Positions 1-12,965 are shown, numbered from the stretch's first letter. The stretch is DNA of 64,000 bases from Eumeta japonica (GCA_005406025.1 BGZK01001359.1:62001-126000), one strand, 5' to 3'. Notes: generated by a model from the letters alone, not told the origin. Made by a program: numbers and translations.

Positions 1-334
1 GTTCAAAACTTTTTACTCAACTTATTATTATTTTACTAAATTTGGTAAAAATCTTAATAATAATATCATCGGTGGTAAAAACAACATACGGCGGCCCAGT
101 TATAAAACTACCGCTGTTCGAAAGCATTCTTTACCCATGTAAAAGCATTTTTTTTTCAAGCAAAATAAATAAAATACAAATTTTGTACTGAAAGTTATTC
201 GGACACATAAAACTACAAGACAAGCTGATATAGGACAAGGAAGCAGAAGAGTCCATCCGAATTGAAATAAGAAGACCGAGAAATGTGGTGCTTCGGCAGA
301 CGGACTATAAAATCGTGTGGTGCTTCCGTTTCAG
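1..334. other. Intron sequence upstream of the first visible reductase exon
   Basis: AT-rich sequence with no coding potential that I can see. It ends in the pyrimidine-rich acceptor tract and CAG at 332-334 that precedes the first visible exon of the fatty acyl-CoA reductase, so it is read as the 3' part of an intron. The start of the gene is not in the window. Confidence 0.6.
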
Positions 335-3300
335 GGTCATGGGCCGATACCCCAACACCTACTGCTTCACCAAGGCGGTGGCGGAGGAGGTGGTGCGGCG
401 GCACGCCGCCGGCATGCCCGTCTGCGTGTTCAGGCCCAGCATAGGTGGTGACCCGGGCGAGCTCGCATTGCCGACGGAAATCGGCTCGTTCCAGAATTAA
501 TATATACGATTAAGAATCGTAATGAAATTGAGATCACTAAACGACCATGTAGATATCTAGATTTCGTGCTGCGACATGGTGTTTTATTTACTCTGGCTTT
601 CCTTTGCCAGTACAAATATGACTTTGTTTTGTATAAACCCAGTTGTCAAAGTGATAACTCTTTTTTTAGTAAGAATTTAACTTTTTCTTTGTGACCTGTC
701 TTAATAATAACGATGTTATTATATCGATAATGCAAATTTCCATTAATACTTTTTTACGATATTGAGTTAATTTAAAAAAGTTATGAGTATCTTATGTACA
801 CGCTATAGGAGTTTTAATCCTTTGAAAATTAGCTTATTCTTGAGGTATCTTCATTTATTTACCCTTAAACCGACAGCGATAAACACTCATTGTCTATGAA
901 TCTACATCTACAAATCTACGGACAATTCCGTAAACACTAGTGGCCATTAATGTTTACTATAAACAAACTTCATTTTTAAAATAAATCTTCAAGGGAATAC
1001 AAAATTGTTTTTTTGGACATGGTTTACAAAAAAAAAAATTTTCTCCAAACAAAGATTTTTAAATATTATCGGAACCAGCTAATTAATAAAAAAGATTAAA
1101 TCTTTAATATGCTCATTAATACATTTTTATATTAACTCCGATCAACTGCCTTCGTACTCAACCACACTTTAAAGTGACTAAACTTTTATTGTTCAAACTC
1201 TTTCTCATTAATAATTCTTTTTATTAATGTCCGCCTTGGACGTTTTAATTTTATCAAACGATTGTCATTTGACGTTCCACGATTTATTAATTCCCGTGTT
1301 AATAGTAATATCTGCCATAACGCTAAATACAAAAGTTGTACTTCGATTGTACCTAAAGGTCACACGCAATTTTTTGACGTACCAAAGGACTATAGTTTAA
1401 CCTCTCCGCGTCTGACCCCTGTACTTTATAAAGGTTTCGCTGGGGGCTCCTGTACAAAATGTATGAATACTAACAAATTTCTAAGAAACAAATGGTTATT
1501 CTGTTCGTTTGTTGCTTTGCCGTCGTCGGACATGCGCTGGAATTGAAAAATTTTAATCTGAAATCCCAAACAGGACTAAAAAGTAACGCATATGTGTTCC
1601 GTTGTCTGTGGCCACTACTTTTATAACGAAAATCCTTTGTGACAATCTGTTTTGAATTTCGCAATGTTCCTTCACTGTTTTCACTGTTGCGCCATTACTT
1701 GTCGTAGTGATCTCCACCCACGAGGAGCCCGTGCGCGGCTGGACAGACAGCCTGTACGGGCCCACGGGTCTGCTGGTCGGCATCGGCACGGGGGTGAGTC
1801 TTCTCCACGACGTGTTTTAAAGTAATTCGAGTGCTCCTTTTGCTCACACCGAGAATACGTGATTTCAACTACGTTGTATACGTATTTCGCTTTTTAAAGT
1901 AAACGTGAAATACGTATATTTTCATGAATATGGTAAAATTGAAAACACAAGTTCGCAGCTTCGATCTGGAAGGTTGCGATGTTGTGTTGGGAGAATCGGT
2001 AAATAATAATATCTTCGGACATATACACAGCGCCATCTGGTCCCAAACCAAGCAACGAGGCTTGTACTATCGGTACAGATAGTTTTTATAAATACATACA
2101 TATGATACATAGAAACACCCAGACTCAAGACAGACATTAATCTTTGATCAAATAAATAAATGTTTGTCTCGTGCGAGAATTGAACCCACGGCCCCAGCGC
2201 AGCGAAAGGGGCCACCACCACTGCACCAATCGATCAGTCCAGTAAATAAGTTTTTAACTAGTAAGTGCTCCATGTCTCAGAAAACACATTAAGCCGTCGG
2301 CCCCGGATTTATTTATTTGAGATAGAAGGACGTCACCTTTTTGTTGACGCCCTTCTATCTGAATTAAAAAGGAATTGGGCGGATTTAAATCTGCAGGGGT
2401 GTTACAGAAACCGAAAACGACAATATGCGCTAAGATAACTCTAATAACCTTCATGTTAATATTAAAGATTAAATTTGAAGAAAACTTTCAAAACGTATTA
2501 CTTTGCCGAAGACCTTTGCGCTGATGCTCAATGGAAAAGCCAGATTTCAAGATGGTGTATGATCCTTGATTGTACACGGGCGTGGAAAAGGGACGACCTT
2601 CAGAGTTCACACTGAATACAAGGTGATCAATGATTTACTCCCAGAATTGCAACGGTACATAGATTTCTCCGAAATATGTTTATATAGTTTATAAGTCGAT
2701 AAAAACGCACACAAAAACACTAAAAGACGTATGTAATAATAGCCGCCAGGGATGAAAAATATGACATATGACTCGTTTATTTATTTATTTTTTTACTCGA
2801 GGTCCTGAGAACCATGTACTTGGACGTCGACAAAGTGGCCGACATGGTGCCCGTGGACCTCACCGTCAACGCCATCTTGGCCACGGCGTGGCGCACCGCC
2901 GCGGACTACAAGGACAAGTAAATACACATGCTTGCGAATGTCGTGACACGTGATCACAGTTTTTTGCGCTATGATCTGTTTCAAAAAGAGATAATACAAG
3001 TTTTCAGATATTTACAAACGACAACGACAGAGTTTGATATTGACATGAAAGTGTTTACCGTCGCTATCGAAACAAGATAGAGATAAGTAATATCAATTTT
3101 AATTTGTAAAAACCTTTATAGAGCCCTAATCAATTGTCCCTCGAAAAACGATTTCTTAACTATGCCATTAGTTACAGGTTAATAATTACAGTCGCATTTA
3201 CGAATAAGCTGGATGCGACAGCTGCCGATAGCAAACTATTTTCGATGACATTTAAAATTAAATTAAGCAACCGAACTTAACTCAGCGCCTTTCGAGTTTG

Positions 3301-4355
3301 TGCAAATATGATGATCTTCCACAAGAAAAGTTGCTTATGTCCTTTTCCAACAAAAAAATATTTAGATACTTTAATATACCCACATGCAATATTGACCTAA
3401 TCACTTGAAATGTAGTTCATTACGTCGCAGTGCTCTGGTTAATTAGTGCCACGTAGCGCCATCTGTTGTTGGGATGTCACTGCTACTTTGGCACTGCGTC
3501 CGGTCACTAAATTGTACGGGATGGTGCTGTAAATTACCTATTAGATTTTTTTTTAATAGAATTGCGCTTTTCCGGTGAAGACACCAATACAGATGTTTTC
3601 ACCGGAAACCCTCACCTTCAAGTGTATGTGTGTGGACAAACCTGCAAAGCAAACTTATTTAAAGTACAAAATGCCTTTAAAATCTTTAGAACCGTTTACC
3701 GAGATACTAATATAACATACATACAAGAACTTATCAGATAAAGTAAAAAGAAAAGGTGTAGTTGTTAAAATTTTATATTAACATATGATTGCTCCATTAC
3801 CATTCAATTTCGTAATTTAAAATTCAAGAGTCGTAATTAATCTGTTTATTATTATCACTCGCCTTTCAGCCGGACCTCCGAGATACCGATCTACAACTTC
3901 GTGTCGGGTGCCAGGAACCCGCTGACGTGGTATGAGTTCATTGACCTGAACAAGAAGCACAGCCTCGACAAGCCCACCACCAAAGCTGTCTGGTCAGTCT
4001 TCTGACTCTCTAATAACCCATGGCTCATGAAGCTGGTTTTGATGACTACCGCCAAGTTGAGACATTGATCAATTTTAAGGGTTCCGCAACTGCTAATGAC
4101 GAAACGGAACCCTTATGGGATCACTCGTATGTATGTCTGTCCTTTTGTCACAGCCACTTCGCTCTGAATCTACTTGACCGATTAAGTTGACGTATGTTTT
4201 ACATACGTAAGTCTGTAAGCAAAACACATGTATTACGTAAATAAATAAATTTTCAAATTGAGGGCGGCTTTTGAGACGACTTTAAAAATTAAAAAATAAA
4301 TTTAAAAATTGTACCATGTGATATATTAAATGAGAGTGCTTTTTATGAGGGTCGC

Positions 4356-4425
<70 letters not shown>

Positions 4426-7400
4426 TTCGCTTCGTTACAATGTTTAATATATTCTGACACTTACGAAGTAGGTACGCATTGTTGCTATGTAATTATGGTT
4501 TTAACGATAAATCAATAAATGAAATATCAGAATACCCACTATCACTCAGTCCTAGACCATCATGATTCTCCTCTACCATCCGATACCATACATACTTTTT
4601 TCAATAACCACAAACAAATTTGGGTCAAATTTAAAAAAGTGTGATAAATATTCAATGTACGTAATCCTCTCCACTTGAGTTAAATTCGCACTTGTCAGTT
4701 TTTTTTTTGTTGTATTATTGAAAATACCATAACCTGTGAATAAATCCTTTAATTTATCTTTTTTTAATGGATTCCCATGTTATTGTGATAATGGATTAGT
4801 AAAATCTAACTTCATTCAATAAAGTTTTTCAATTATTTTTTAGATGGCACTAATTAAAAACTTGTGGGATCAATCGGTATTTACATTACTAGATAACACT
4901 AATTTATGGCAATTTCCAGACAAAGAGAAGTACCTATTTTTTTTAGAACGAACTAAGCATTGAGACGCGTACGTTTGGATTTTCCGAATGATGACTTTTT
5001 TAAGAGCGCACGCCCGATTTTCAGACGCACCCGCGCGGCACTGCCCCCGCGCACCTCTCACTTCACTGACATCTATCAATCCTTTTACACGCTCGTCGAT
5101 TCCGGGTGCTCAGAGTTTGGTACTTCTTTGATATGCCACCAATTTGGTCTACTTAAGATTTTCTAAATCCCACTTTGTAACCGTTTCATTAAACATTCGC
5201 TATATTTAGTTAGTGTACTTTCGCGTATCCCTGATATAAATAGTCCAAAAATCGAGTTCTTTTTTTGTAGTTCAGTGTTCTGAAGCTAGAAGGCTTCATA
5301 TTTTAGAAGCTTCGCTCTTTGGTTCACCATTTTTAGTGAAACATGTTTCAAGTTTAATTCACAAGCAAACCTGCATTTAGATATTTCATTTCATTTTACT
5401 TTTAACCTAAAGCATTTTTTTAAATTTGTAAATTTAAACATATTTTACATTTAAAAAATTGTAAAATATGAGTCACGTAGTATGGGTATATTCCCTTAAA
5501 TGACTAATATTGTTTTTCAAATTGAGATGGAATTCAATTCTTTTTCTTTATATTATAATACTCTTACGTGCCCATAATTAAAACACAATAAAATGTATTT
5601 TTAGAGAGATATTTTATTCTCTACATACATAATTATATATATTCGGTGGCCCCTTTCCTCTCCATCCAGTCACGCGCACATAGATTTTAGACAGGGTATG
5701 CAAAATTAAAAAAATGCCTTTTTAATTGAAAAAGTACTATAAAAACGCATCATAGTAATGGTGTGTTTTTTTAATTTTATTATTATTATTTTTCTTGTAC
5801 TATAAAAAAATAAATTTCCATACTTTAATTAACATAATCAATCTGTTGACAAAATTCGACGATATTCGTACATAATTGTAGACTGAATCTAAATATATTC
5901 TAACATTTATTATTTAGACTATATAAACGATTTCCAAATTTATTTGTTTTTATTTTATTTGTTTCACGTACTCCGTAATGCAGGTACTACGGCCTCAATC
6001 TGACGAACAACTACTACCTGTTCTTGCTCTACAACTTCTTCCTCCACTACCTGCCCGCTCTTCTCATAGACTTCTTCAGCGGCCTGTTTACGAAGAGGCG
6101 AGGGTACGTATACAACGGCAGTATATGCGAACAAATACATATTTAAATTAAATGCAGCCGTCTCTGTCTCACTAAAGGGACAATCTCAACGCTAAAGAGC
6201 AAGGGCGCCACCGGCCGATGTGCCCTTAGCGGGCGCGATGTAAAAGAGCATGAGAGAAATGTCTATATTTTAACTGTTACGTCTGTTATGGAAAAAGCTG
6301 TCCAGCCCGAAACAGGAGAAAAAGATATCAAAGGCAAAGGTGGAGTGGGAGAACGTAACCAAAAATCAAAATATTTTATATAATCTGCATATTTTACGCA
6401 AAATATGTTAATTAAATGAAAATTTTATAGGGGTGCCTGTTTTTAAATTAAATAATAAAAGATTTCGTCTACCCGGTTCTGCTTCTTGCGATTTGAAAAT
6501 GGTAACCCTACGCAAAAGACGAAAACTGAAAAGTGTTTATGAACTTTTGTCACCCACAGAATGTTGCAGTTCTACCACAAAGTGATTCGTCTGGCGACCG
6601 TCCTATTCTACTTCTCTACCCAGGACTGGAAGTTCAGTGACGACGGCGTGTGCCAGATGTGGTCGAGTATGACCGAGCACGACCGGAAGGTGTTCCCCTT
6701 CAACATCGCCGACATGTCCTGGGATTACTACATGGAGACGTTCTTGGCGGGTTCGTTTATTCACAGTACCGATAAAATGGTTTTTACTGCGGTAGAGCCA
6801 CACAGTAGCCAATTTAACTGTAGCACAAAACTGAGCCAACTTGACCTGCAACATACCGCGCTCTCACAGAATTACGGATGTGGAGTAGCAACTTTCGATG
6901 TTGCATCCCGTCCTGTGAGTAAGAGTTTCGGTGGCCCTCTATCCCTTCCATTAACTCGATCTTCCTCCATTAGATGTCCTATTCCCTCCCAAGAGATCGG
7001 TAACGCACTGGTGACTCTTCCGGAGTTACGAGTGTCCATGGGCGGCGGTGACCAACAACTCTGTGGCAACTCGCCTACTCGTTTGCCCTTAAACTATGCT
7101 TTAAAAAACAATATAAAAAAACTTTTTTATTTACGCATCGGAATGAATAAAATAAGTTTAAGTATTCTCACTTAAATGGATATATTACCTACCTATAAAC
7201 ATACTAGCTCCGCCCCGCGGTTTCACTCGCGTGGTGATGGAAAATTGTGATAATGATGATAGAAAACGTTTTATTTTTGTTAATTTTTCAATGTTTTTCT
7301 ATTATTCTACTATTCGGGACGGAGACAAATCCAACAAATTAAAGATGAAAATCGGTCCAGCTATTCTCCAGTTATAAATGTTCGAACAATTATATTATGT

Positions 7401-9286
7401 AATGTATGTAAATTGGAACTCAGTATTTTTTATGATGATCTTACTAATATGTATTATAGGTATTGTAAACGCTATAGTTTGTAAGGATAGATATGTACGA
7501 AAGTATATGATGGTTTCGTCCAACATTTACGGCACGGGCCCGCGAAAGGTTAAAAAGATAACGTAAAAAAATTATTTTTAATAAAAAGTATCCTATGTTA
7601 CTTCTAATACCTTCAAAAGTATATGTACAAAGTTTCATGATAACCGGTTGTGTAGTTTTGGCGTGAAAGCGTAACAAACAAACTTACATTCACATTTATA
7701 ATATAAGTATGATTTCACATTATCAATTCTTTGTAAAAACACACGTGTTATATTTATGACTGTAAATAATTAAATAATTTATATCCAATCATTTGTTGTC
7801 AAAAACAGTTTGTCGAGACATATATTCTACCAATTACGATTCGTGCGACAATGTATGTACTTTGTAATAACGACAAGCTCACAAAATGGCAGCTCATGGG
7901 TACAATAAAATAGATTCAAAGTTTAGCTGCAAAAATTGTCTCACATATATTAACAAGCCGAATGGGATAAAGGTCTGCCAAACCGAGTCCAGCAGAGAAA
8001 ATTAACTAAACTTATACCGTAGGATTGAGAGAGTGGCTCGTGTGCTATGATATCGGAATAACCGGCAGACCGCCGGAGCCTGCGCGAGGGGCAGTTCTAG
8101 AGCCGGCAGACTTACGTTGAGGAAACGGTGACCGCTGATGCTGCTGATGACCAGCCCGCCATAGGTCAGTACAGCAGTAGGTGAAGGTACCGAGCCGAGC
8201 TGATACTTTCTTGGGAGTCGGTTTTGTTAATCCAACTGATCAAGTTATGCTACCCTGATTTGTATATCGAAGGTAGTTGTTCATTTTGTTTTATCTGCAT
8301 GAACTCACGCTGCACCCCAGAGGAAATAGGAAGAAACCTCAAACTCCCACATACTACGATCTTTCTATTCCTACTTTGCTTCATCGATGTCCATTAATCG
8401 TTTTATACAAGCTCGTCGGTGTCATATACTTAAAATTTAGCCCGTTCTGTTCAATTTTTACATCCTTTCCTGATGACCAAACCAGCGATAGATACCTATT
8501 GCCACTCTAATCACGACGTCTTTCAAACCACAACGTCTTCTGACATCACTGTTCTTATATCTGTCTTTCAAAGACACGCCACTTACATCACACAAGGATT
8601 ACATCTCCACTGCATTAATTCTACTTTTACGCTTCTTCGGCCACATCCGAGTTGCCCAGCCGAACGTAAGGGTAGGGCTCATGACTCTTATGTGAAAATT
8701 AAGGGTCCCGTAATTTTATTACAATATTAATTTATACATACCTACCTACACACCCAAACCAGTTTACAAGCTGTATGAGAAGTTAAAAGAGGTGTAAAAA
8801 TAACAACAGGCGGTCATGTAGTAGGTATAAAATACCTACTACATGACCGCCTGTACAATATACCACATATAATTACATTACCTTTTCAGGAATCCGCGTT
8901 TACATCGTCAAAGACGACATGTCCACGTTGCCAGAAGCCAGGAAGAAGTGGTATAGGTGTGTAAATTTTCAATATTTAACTATTCAAATAATAACAATAA
9001 ATACAACAGTTAATTAAAAAAAAATGTATTTTTTTTCTTCTAGAAAGTATTCTATAATATTAGTAATTTAAATTATTGTAGTTTCAAACACACATCCAAA
9101 GTACTTATATATGAAATTTATTAAATGCATATACAACGGCGATGGATTTCCTAATAACTTTGGTTTAATTACGATTTAATCACTCTTTTCAGGTTGTACG
9201 TGATGCATCAAATCTTGAAAACAGTCGTATTTGGCTCACTGGCGCTGCTCAGTTTCTGGTTGCTCAAATTTATTTTTAGCTTATAA
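335..9286 (+). CDS. Fatty acyl-CoA reductase, C-terminal exons (5' end outside window)
   Basis: Reduces fatty acyl-CoA to fatty alcohol with NADPH, as in wax and pheromone synthesis; family members are usually ER-associated. Eight coding exons are visible: 335-444, 1708-1793, 2802-2917, 3870-3992, 5984-6103, 6560-6750, 8890-8956 and 9193-9286. Every junction keeps GT-AG and the reading phases agree throughout, giving about 301 residues to the TAA stop. Exon 1 carries YCFTK, the YxxxK catalytic motif of the extended short-chain dehydrogenase fold, followed by VFRPSIVIST and YGPTGLLVGIGTG, which are typical of insect reductases. Exons 6-8 encode the C-terminal 'sterile' domain (FYHKV, DWKFSDDGV, WDYYMETFLAGIR), and the last exon is a hydrophobic anchor ending LLKFIFSL. 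The family is usually about 500-540 residues, so the N-terminal Rossmann half with the GxxGxxG motif lies upstream. The physiological role (pheromone, wax or other) cannot be read from the sequence. A polyadenylation candidate is AATAAA at 9670. Confidence 0.93.
2000..2245 (-). mobile_element. tRNA-derived SINE in reductase intron 2
   Basis: On the minus strand the copy starts near 2245 with GGTGCAGTGGT and has a B-box-like GGGTTCAATTC (2177-2187) followed by tCGCACGAGACAAACAT. It continues through GTCTGGGTGTTTCTATG, TAGTACAAGCC and TTGGTTTGGGACCAGATGG and ends near 2000. This order is one I recognise from memory in a widespread lepidopteran SINE family. It lies inside an intron, antisense to the host gene. 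The ends are approximate. Confidence 0.75.
2270..2310 (+). repeat. Fragment of a second lepidopteran SINE
   Basis: Contains ACACATTAAGCCGTCGGCCC, which matches a segment of the tRNA-derived element at 14101-14345 (CACATTAAGCCGCCGATCGC there). It is probably a small relic of that family. Confidence 0.45.
2320..2360. repeat. Short inverted repeat (hairpin)
   Basis: The 16-nt arms 2320-2335 (AGATAGAAGGACGTCA) and 2345-2360 (TGACGCCCTTCTATCT) pair with one mismatch around a 9-nt loop. It lies in reductase intron 2 and may be a fold-back remnant of a transposable element. Confidence 0.7.
2918..3869 (+). other. Reductase intron 3
   Basis: Intron between the third and fourth visible exons (GTAAAT donor, CAG acceptor). 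It holds no gene. A GCGCCATCT motif occurs at 3456-3464. The rest is AT-rich unique-looking sequence. Confidence 0.6.
3993..5983 (+). other. Reductase intron 4 with repeat fragments
   Basis: Two-kilobase intron (GTCAGT donor, GCAG acceptor). Near 4079-4140 it carries GGGTTCCGcaa and CGGAACCCTTATGGGATCAC, a motif pair found again in degenerate form at about 41813-41870 and common in moth repeats. It also contains the AT microsatellite at 4358. No exon is recognisable inside it. Confidence 0.55.
4358..4424. repeat. AT dinucleotide microsatellite
   Basis: An uninterrupted TA/AT dinucleotide run of about 66 bp in reductase intron 4. Such runs are length-polymorphic and prone to assembly error. 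Confidence 0.95.
6925..7105 (+). mobile_element. SINE/LINE-tail repeat, copy 1
   Basis: Begins near CGGTGGCCCTCTATCC, passes AGATGTCCTATTCCCTCCC and GAGATCGGTAACGC, and ends GTGTCCATGGGCGGCGGTGA then CTCGCCTACTCGTTTGCC before an A-rich tail. The same order of blocks is seen in the copy at 15815-16025, and the tail is seen at 19560-19690. This is a common lepidopteran SINE type. It sits in reductase intron 6, just after exon 6. Confidence 0.7.
7196..7715 (+). repeat. Dispersed 'CCCGCGG...GCGTGG' repeat
   Basis: Starts ACTAGCTCCGCCCCGCGG, TTTCACTCGCGTGG and ends near TTTATAATATAAGTATG, with AAAATCGGTCCAGCTATTCT and GAAAGCGTAACAAACAAAC inside. These blocks are typical of high-copy repeats in moth genomes. 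Related starts occur at 29394 and 43381. It is non-coding; short ORFs in it look like chance. Confidence 0.6.
8020..8800 (+). repeat. Repeat-derived DNA in reductase intron 6
   Basis: Includes TTTCTTGGGAGTCGGTTTTG (about 8208-8227) and, in one frame around 8627-8680, a reverse-transcriptase-tail-like stretch RFFGHIRVAQPNVRVG with no long ORF around it. I read this as old transposon debris; the family assignment is weak. Confidence 0.35.
8806..8854. repeat. Perfect 23-bp hairpin with 3-nt loop
   Basis: Arm 8806-8828 is the exact reverse complement of 8832-8854, with loop AAA at 8829-8831. It lies 35 bp before the acceptor of the seventh visible reductase exon, so the pre-mRNA would carry a strong stem beside the splice site. 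It could be a mini fold-back transposon or a recent palindromic duplication. Confidence 0.9.
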
Positions 9287-12200
9287 TTAGCATCAGTTTC
9301 GGTTTTAGGTTTAGTACCCATTAGTACTATTGCCCACCTTAGCAGTTGCTGAGGCGTGTGTTATTTCGGCACCGTAATAAGTCAGCACTCACCGCCGCGA
9401 ACAGCATCACCATCGCCCAGATCTCATCAAAGGCGCTGTCTCCTCGCCTCCAAGCGAGAGCGCGTTAAGCCGGCCTACGCCCACGCCTTGCTGTGAATGG
9501 TCTATGGTCCTACGGGATTGTGATAATAATTAAATTTGCCATTTTATGACCAAAAACTGAAGGTAGTGGAGTATCTGCTAATGGAGTACAAATTGTAGCT
9601 TGTAATTACTGAATTTAAGACGAATATCAATATCCCGTCCATTTTTTTATTTAGTCTAGTGAATATAGAAATAAAAAAGTCGCCAAACATCACGTTACAC
9701 TTACTAGACCGACAGTTAACTTAACCTCGATACGAAGTTACTCTGTTATCGTCTATTTCATTTTTAACAGTAATTTCGCTCATAATCGTTTTCGACTTAC
9801 GTATTTTCCGTCCAATCGTGTTGTTTTTTAGAGAGATTTATCGAGAATGGGGTGCGGTGGCTGTACTTATAAAGCCACTCGGCCGGTCGGTCAAATGTCA
9901 CCTCCACGGATGAAGACCAGGCTTTAGGTATCCCGAGTGTAGATATCGCAGTTTATAATCTGTATAAGAGGACTGACTACTTGATCGACTGATTAATCGG
10001 TGTGCGGCCGAAACGGTTGGGTGTAAAAACTTGAAATTTTGGTAAATAATGAGGGTAATATTTAAAATGTAGGAAAATATTAAGAAAAGGTTTTAGGGAA
10101 CTTTCGTTAATTTTGAGATTGTAATTAGTTTGTCATTGAGATTATTATTAGAACAGTTTTTTTTTTTATAAATAAAGAAACTTATTTTACCTGTAAAGGA
10201 AGTAAAATGGGGGTAGAAAGTTTTTATGGGAGTACTGATTTATAAGTCGGGGTCATTAAAGTCGGTATTATAAGGTTTCATAGCGAACAAAGAAATACGT
10301 GTTGGGAATGTTTTTGGAAGTTCTATTCTGAAGGGGTGAAAGGGAAAATGGAAATTTGTACGGAAATCCCGTTAATATTCGTACGTTGAGGCCTGTGACG
10401 TACAGACAGACGTAAAGACGATGTAGCGAATCCCGAGCGGGACCGGGACCGAAATTTAGAGCAGGGCTTGAATTGGACAAGACAAAATGGAAATTTAGAA
10501 CGAGACCGAATTTTAGACCGACCGCGGACCGGATTTGAACTCAGGAACATGACTGGCAGTGGGATTGCCCGGCATAAAAAAATAAAAGACTTATTATGTG
10601 CCCACGCGAACGAAGCTAGTATACAATACGTATATCTATTGACATACTGTATTGTAGTAATTAATTATACAGAATGTATTACATACACGTCTTGAAGGGT
10701 GTATGGCGTTAGTTACAAGTATTTTTTAAGCGAATTTTATTCACCAATTGACAAACACACTTAAATTTGAGATTCTGTCGAGATTAAAAAAAAACGTTTA
10801 TGAGATTTTTTTTGTTACAATCGAACATTGTAACAACTGTTCTATTAAAGTTATTAGCATAAAGTAGTTCGACCTTAGAGGCCATAGTTATCGTGGGATA
10901 AATCATTCATTTTTTTAGTGGAGTATACATGGTCTTGAACTTTATTTTGGATTTATGATCTTCGTTGTAGCGAAAGAAGAAAAAAGAAGTGAAAAATTGC
11001 TTTGGTTATTTATAGTCGCCTAAGAAACATTAACTTCTGCGCATGAGATATTTGTAAGCAGCGATTGATCGTTGAAAGACTATAAAACGACTGTTGAGAG
11101 GAGTTTTTCTCCTCTATCAATTTGTGGTGAAACATTTATGCCAGTATATGAACAAACGGTTAAGAACACAAATAGAGGTTATCTATTTGAACATAGTCCC
11201 CCTCCCCCAATATAAATAAATTTAAATTCATACGAGATGTTTGTATGCGGTTCTGTATGTAGAGGACTGGCCCTCAGCCCAGCCCGACGCCTGCTGATAT
11301 ATTGTAAATATCCTTCTACTAAACATAGTGATCTTTCTTCAGGTATTTATTTGGTTACGCATAATTGTATATATTATTTTTGTGTACAATAAAATTTGAT
11401 TTTTGCAAAGAAACTATTTTTTTATGTCCTCAACCCTGTCTAAATCGATTAAAAGAATGTATCGAATATAAAAAAAATTATAATTCCTATAAGAATATTT
11501 ATTAAATTAATGAATATAAAAAAAATATTTTTGGTTATCATCGTTATTAATTTATGACGTAAAAGACCATTCGAATGAGAATGGACGAACGAAATAATAA
11601 CGCAGGCACATTATCGAGCTCATAGAGCACCTCTTAAATTTAAAATAAATTTTTCAAAAACAACTAATTACTTGTTAAAAACAATTGGGACCGATGTAAT
11701 TCAATCGCATTGCTGACAAGTGCTAATTGCTCTGTGTGTTTGTTAATTGCTCTCCTGGTTGCCCATTATTGCTTTTAATTTTACCTACTAAATGCTCATG
11801 TCAAATGATATATAGATCATCGGCAGCACTCTAATCTTGTTATCGCCCGACGACCACCCGTTGTCTTACAGCCGCCGATTATGTAGACTTCCCGATTTAA
11901 ACATGTTTTAGTTCGCCGTAAAACAATGTTTTGTTGGTGGGAGAATGTGTCCAGTGCTTTAAAATTATTTTTGTTGCGTGTCATTTTAGCAGAGGAGTAA
12001 TAAAATATGATTTGAAAATGTTTATCAATCAACACACTACGAATTTTCTCTTCGGCTCCTGCTTGATATAAAAGCGCAGATCGCTTTAGCAGAGATTTAG
12101 CGAACGTCTAGTAATTGCACCGTTGTAAAGCATGACCGTGTGTGCAAGGTGTGCTATGAACAAAGACGACTTTAGTGCCAATAGGATGGCCGGCTTGTGC

Positions 12201-12350
12201 ACCACGAAAATCGTAGGTACTTCTGGTTGAGAGTTATCGGCGTTACTAAGGCTGGCGAATCCGTCACTAGCAAACGATGAACGAAATGTGTACAGAGCCA
12301 AGACATAAACTAAATACAATTTATCTCCAAGTATCTATACCAATATTAAA
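9287..12350. other. Reductase 3' UTR and intergenic DNA
   Basis: Follows the reductase stop. AATAAA at 9670-9675 is the best nearby polyadenylation signal. 10440-10555 is purine-rich with loosely repeated GACCGaaATTTTAGA units. No conserved protein is recognisable in any frame, and short ORFs near 10268-10695 are within this low-complexity stretch. Confidence 0.5.
12067..12216 (+). promoter_or_regulatory. Candidate TATA promoter with possible short first exon
   Basis: TATAAAAG at 12067-12074 is a strong TATA match. An ATG at 12132 opens a 28-codon frame (MTVCARCAMNKDDF...) that runs into an AG|GTACTT donor at 12216/12217. The arrangement would fit a first exon, but no downstream partner exon could be joined in frame. 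Chance is quite possible. Confidence 0.2.
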
Positions 12351-12354
12351 AAAT

Positions 12355-12965
12355 GTTAAATTCTGTCTATCTGTCTGTCTGTTAGCTTTTCACGCTTAAA
12401 CCCCTGAAGCTATTTAGATGCAATTCGGTAGGAATATAATTTGAGTCCCGAGGAAGGACATAGCCTACTGTTTGTTTGTCGGTCTGCCCGTTCGTTTCTA
12501 TGGTTTTTCATTGCTCAAAAATAGTTAAATTGATTTTATGAACTTGAGTGTACTAATAGAGCACACCATTTCTTCCTATATAAGTCATTATTTGTTTATC
12601 TTTCAGACTGTTTATCTGTATGTCTACTTATAACTCAAAAATTACAACCAATTTTCATTAAATTTGGAAAACTGATATAATTAAGTGGTACATAAAATAT
12701 GCTTTACTGTTTATTTCTTTATATGTTTCTATGTAAAACTCCTTAAAAAAAATAAGAGTCATTTATTTTATTTTATTTTGTCGGCAACGCTTATTGTTCG
12801 CTTTGTTTAGAGAAGGAATATTGTTAGAGTAGGCGACGAGGCTTGAGAGGGAGACGAGAGAGTGAGATACGGTGTGAGAGGCTGAAGCGGAAGTAAGACG
12901 CGGCGTCAAATCATTGTATTTCCATGCGGGCAGAGCCGCAGGCAAAAGCTAGCGTATAACATTTA
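12355..12965 (+). repeat. Dispersed lepidopteran repeat
   Basis: Begins with TCTGTCTATCTGTCTGTCTG and TTAGCTTTTCACGCTTAAAC, then GAGTCCCGAGGAAGGACATA, and ends GCGGGCAGAGCCGCAGGCAA then AAGCTAG. This block order is typical of very common moth repeats. No coding frame survives. Confidence 0.6.

Noticed and set aside
1262..1546. 94-residue plus-strand frame in a reductase intron
   Set aside because: No recognisable domain, composition looks random, and it lies between well-supported exons.
2160..2245. Possible real tRNA gene from the B-box-like sequence
   Set aside because: The downstream sequence matches the body of a SINE and no tRNA cloverleaf can be drawn.
6751..7175. Extension of the reductase exon to the end of its open frame (204 residues)
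   Set aside because: The donor at 6751 joins the next exon in frame with family-consistent sequence (LAGIRVYIVKDD). The extension is intron plus SINE.
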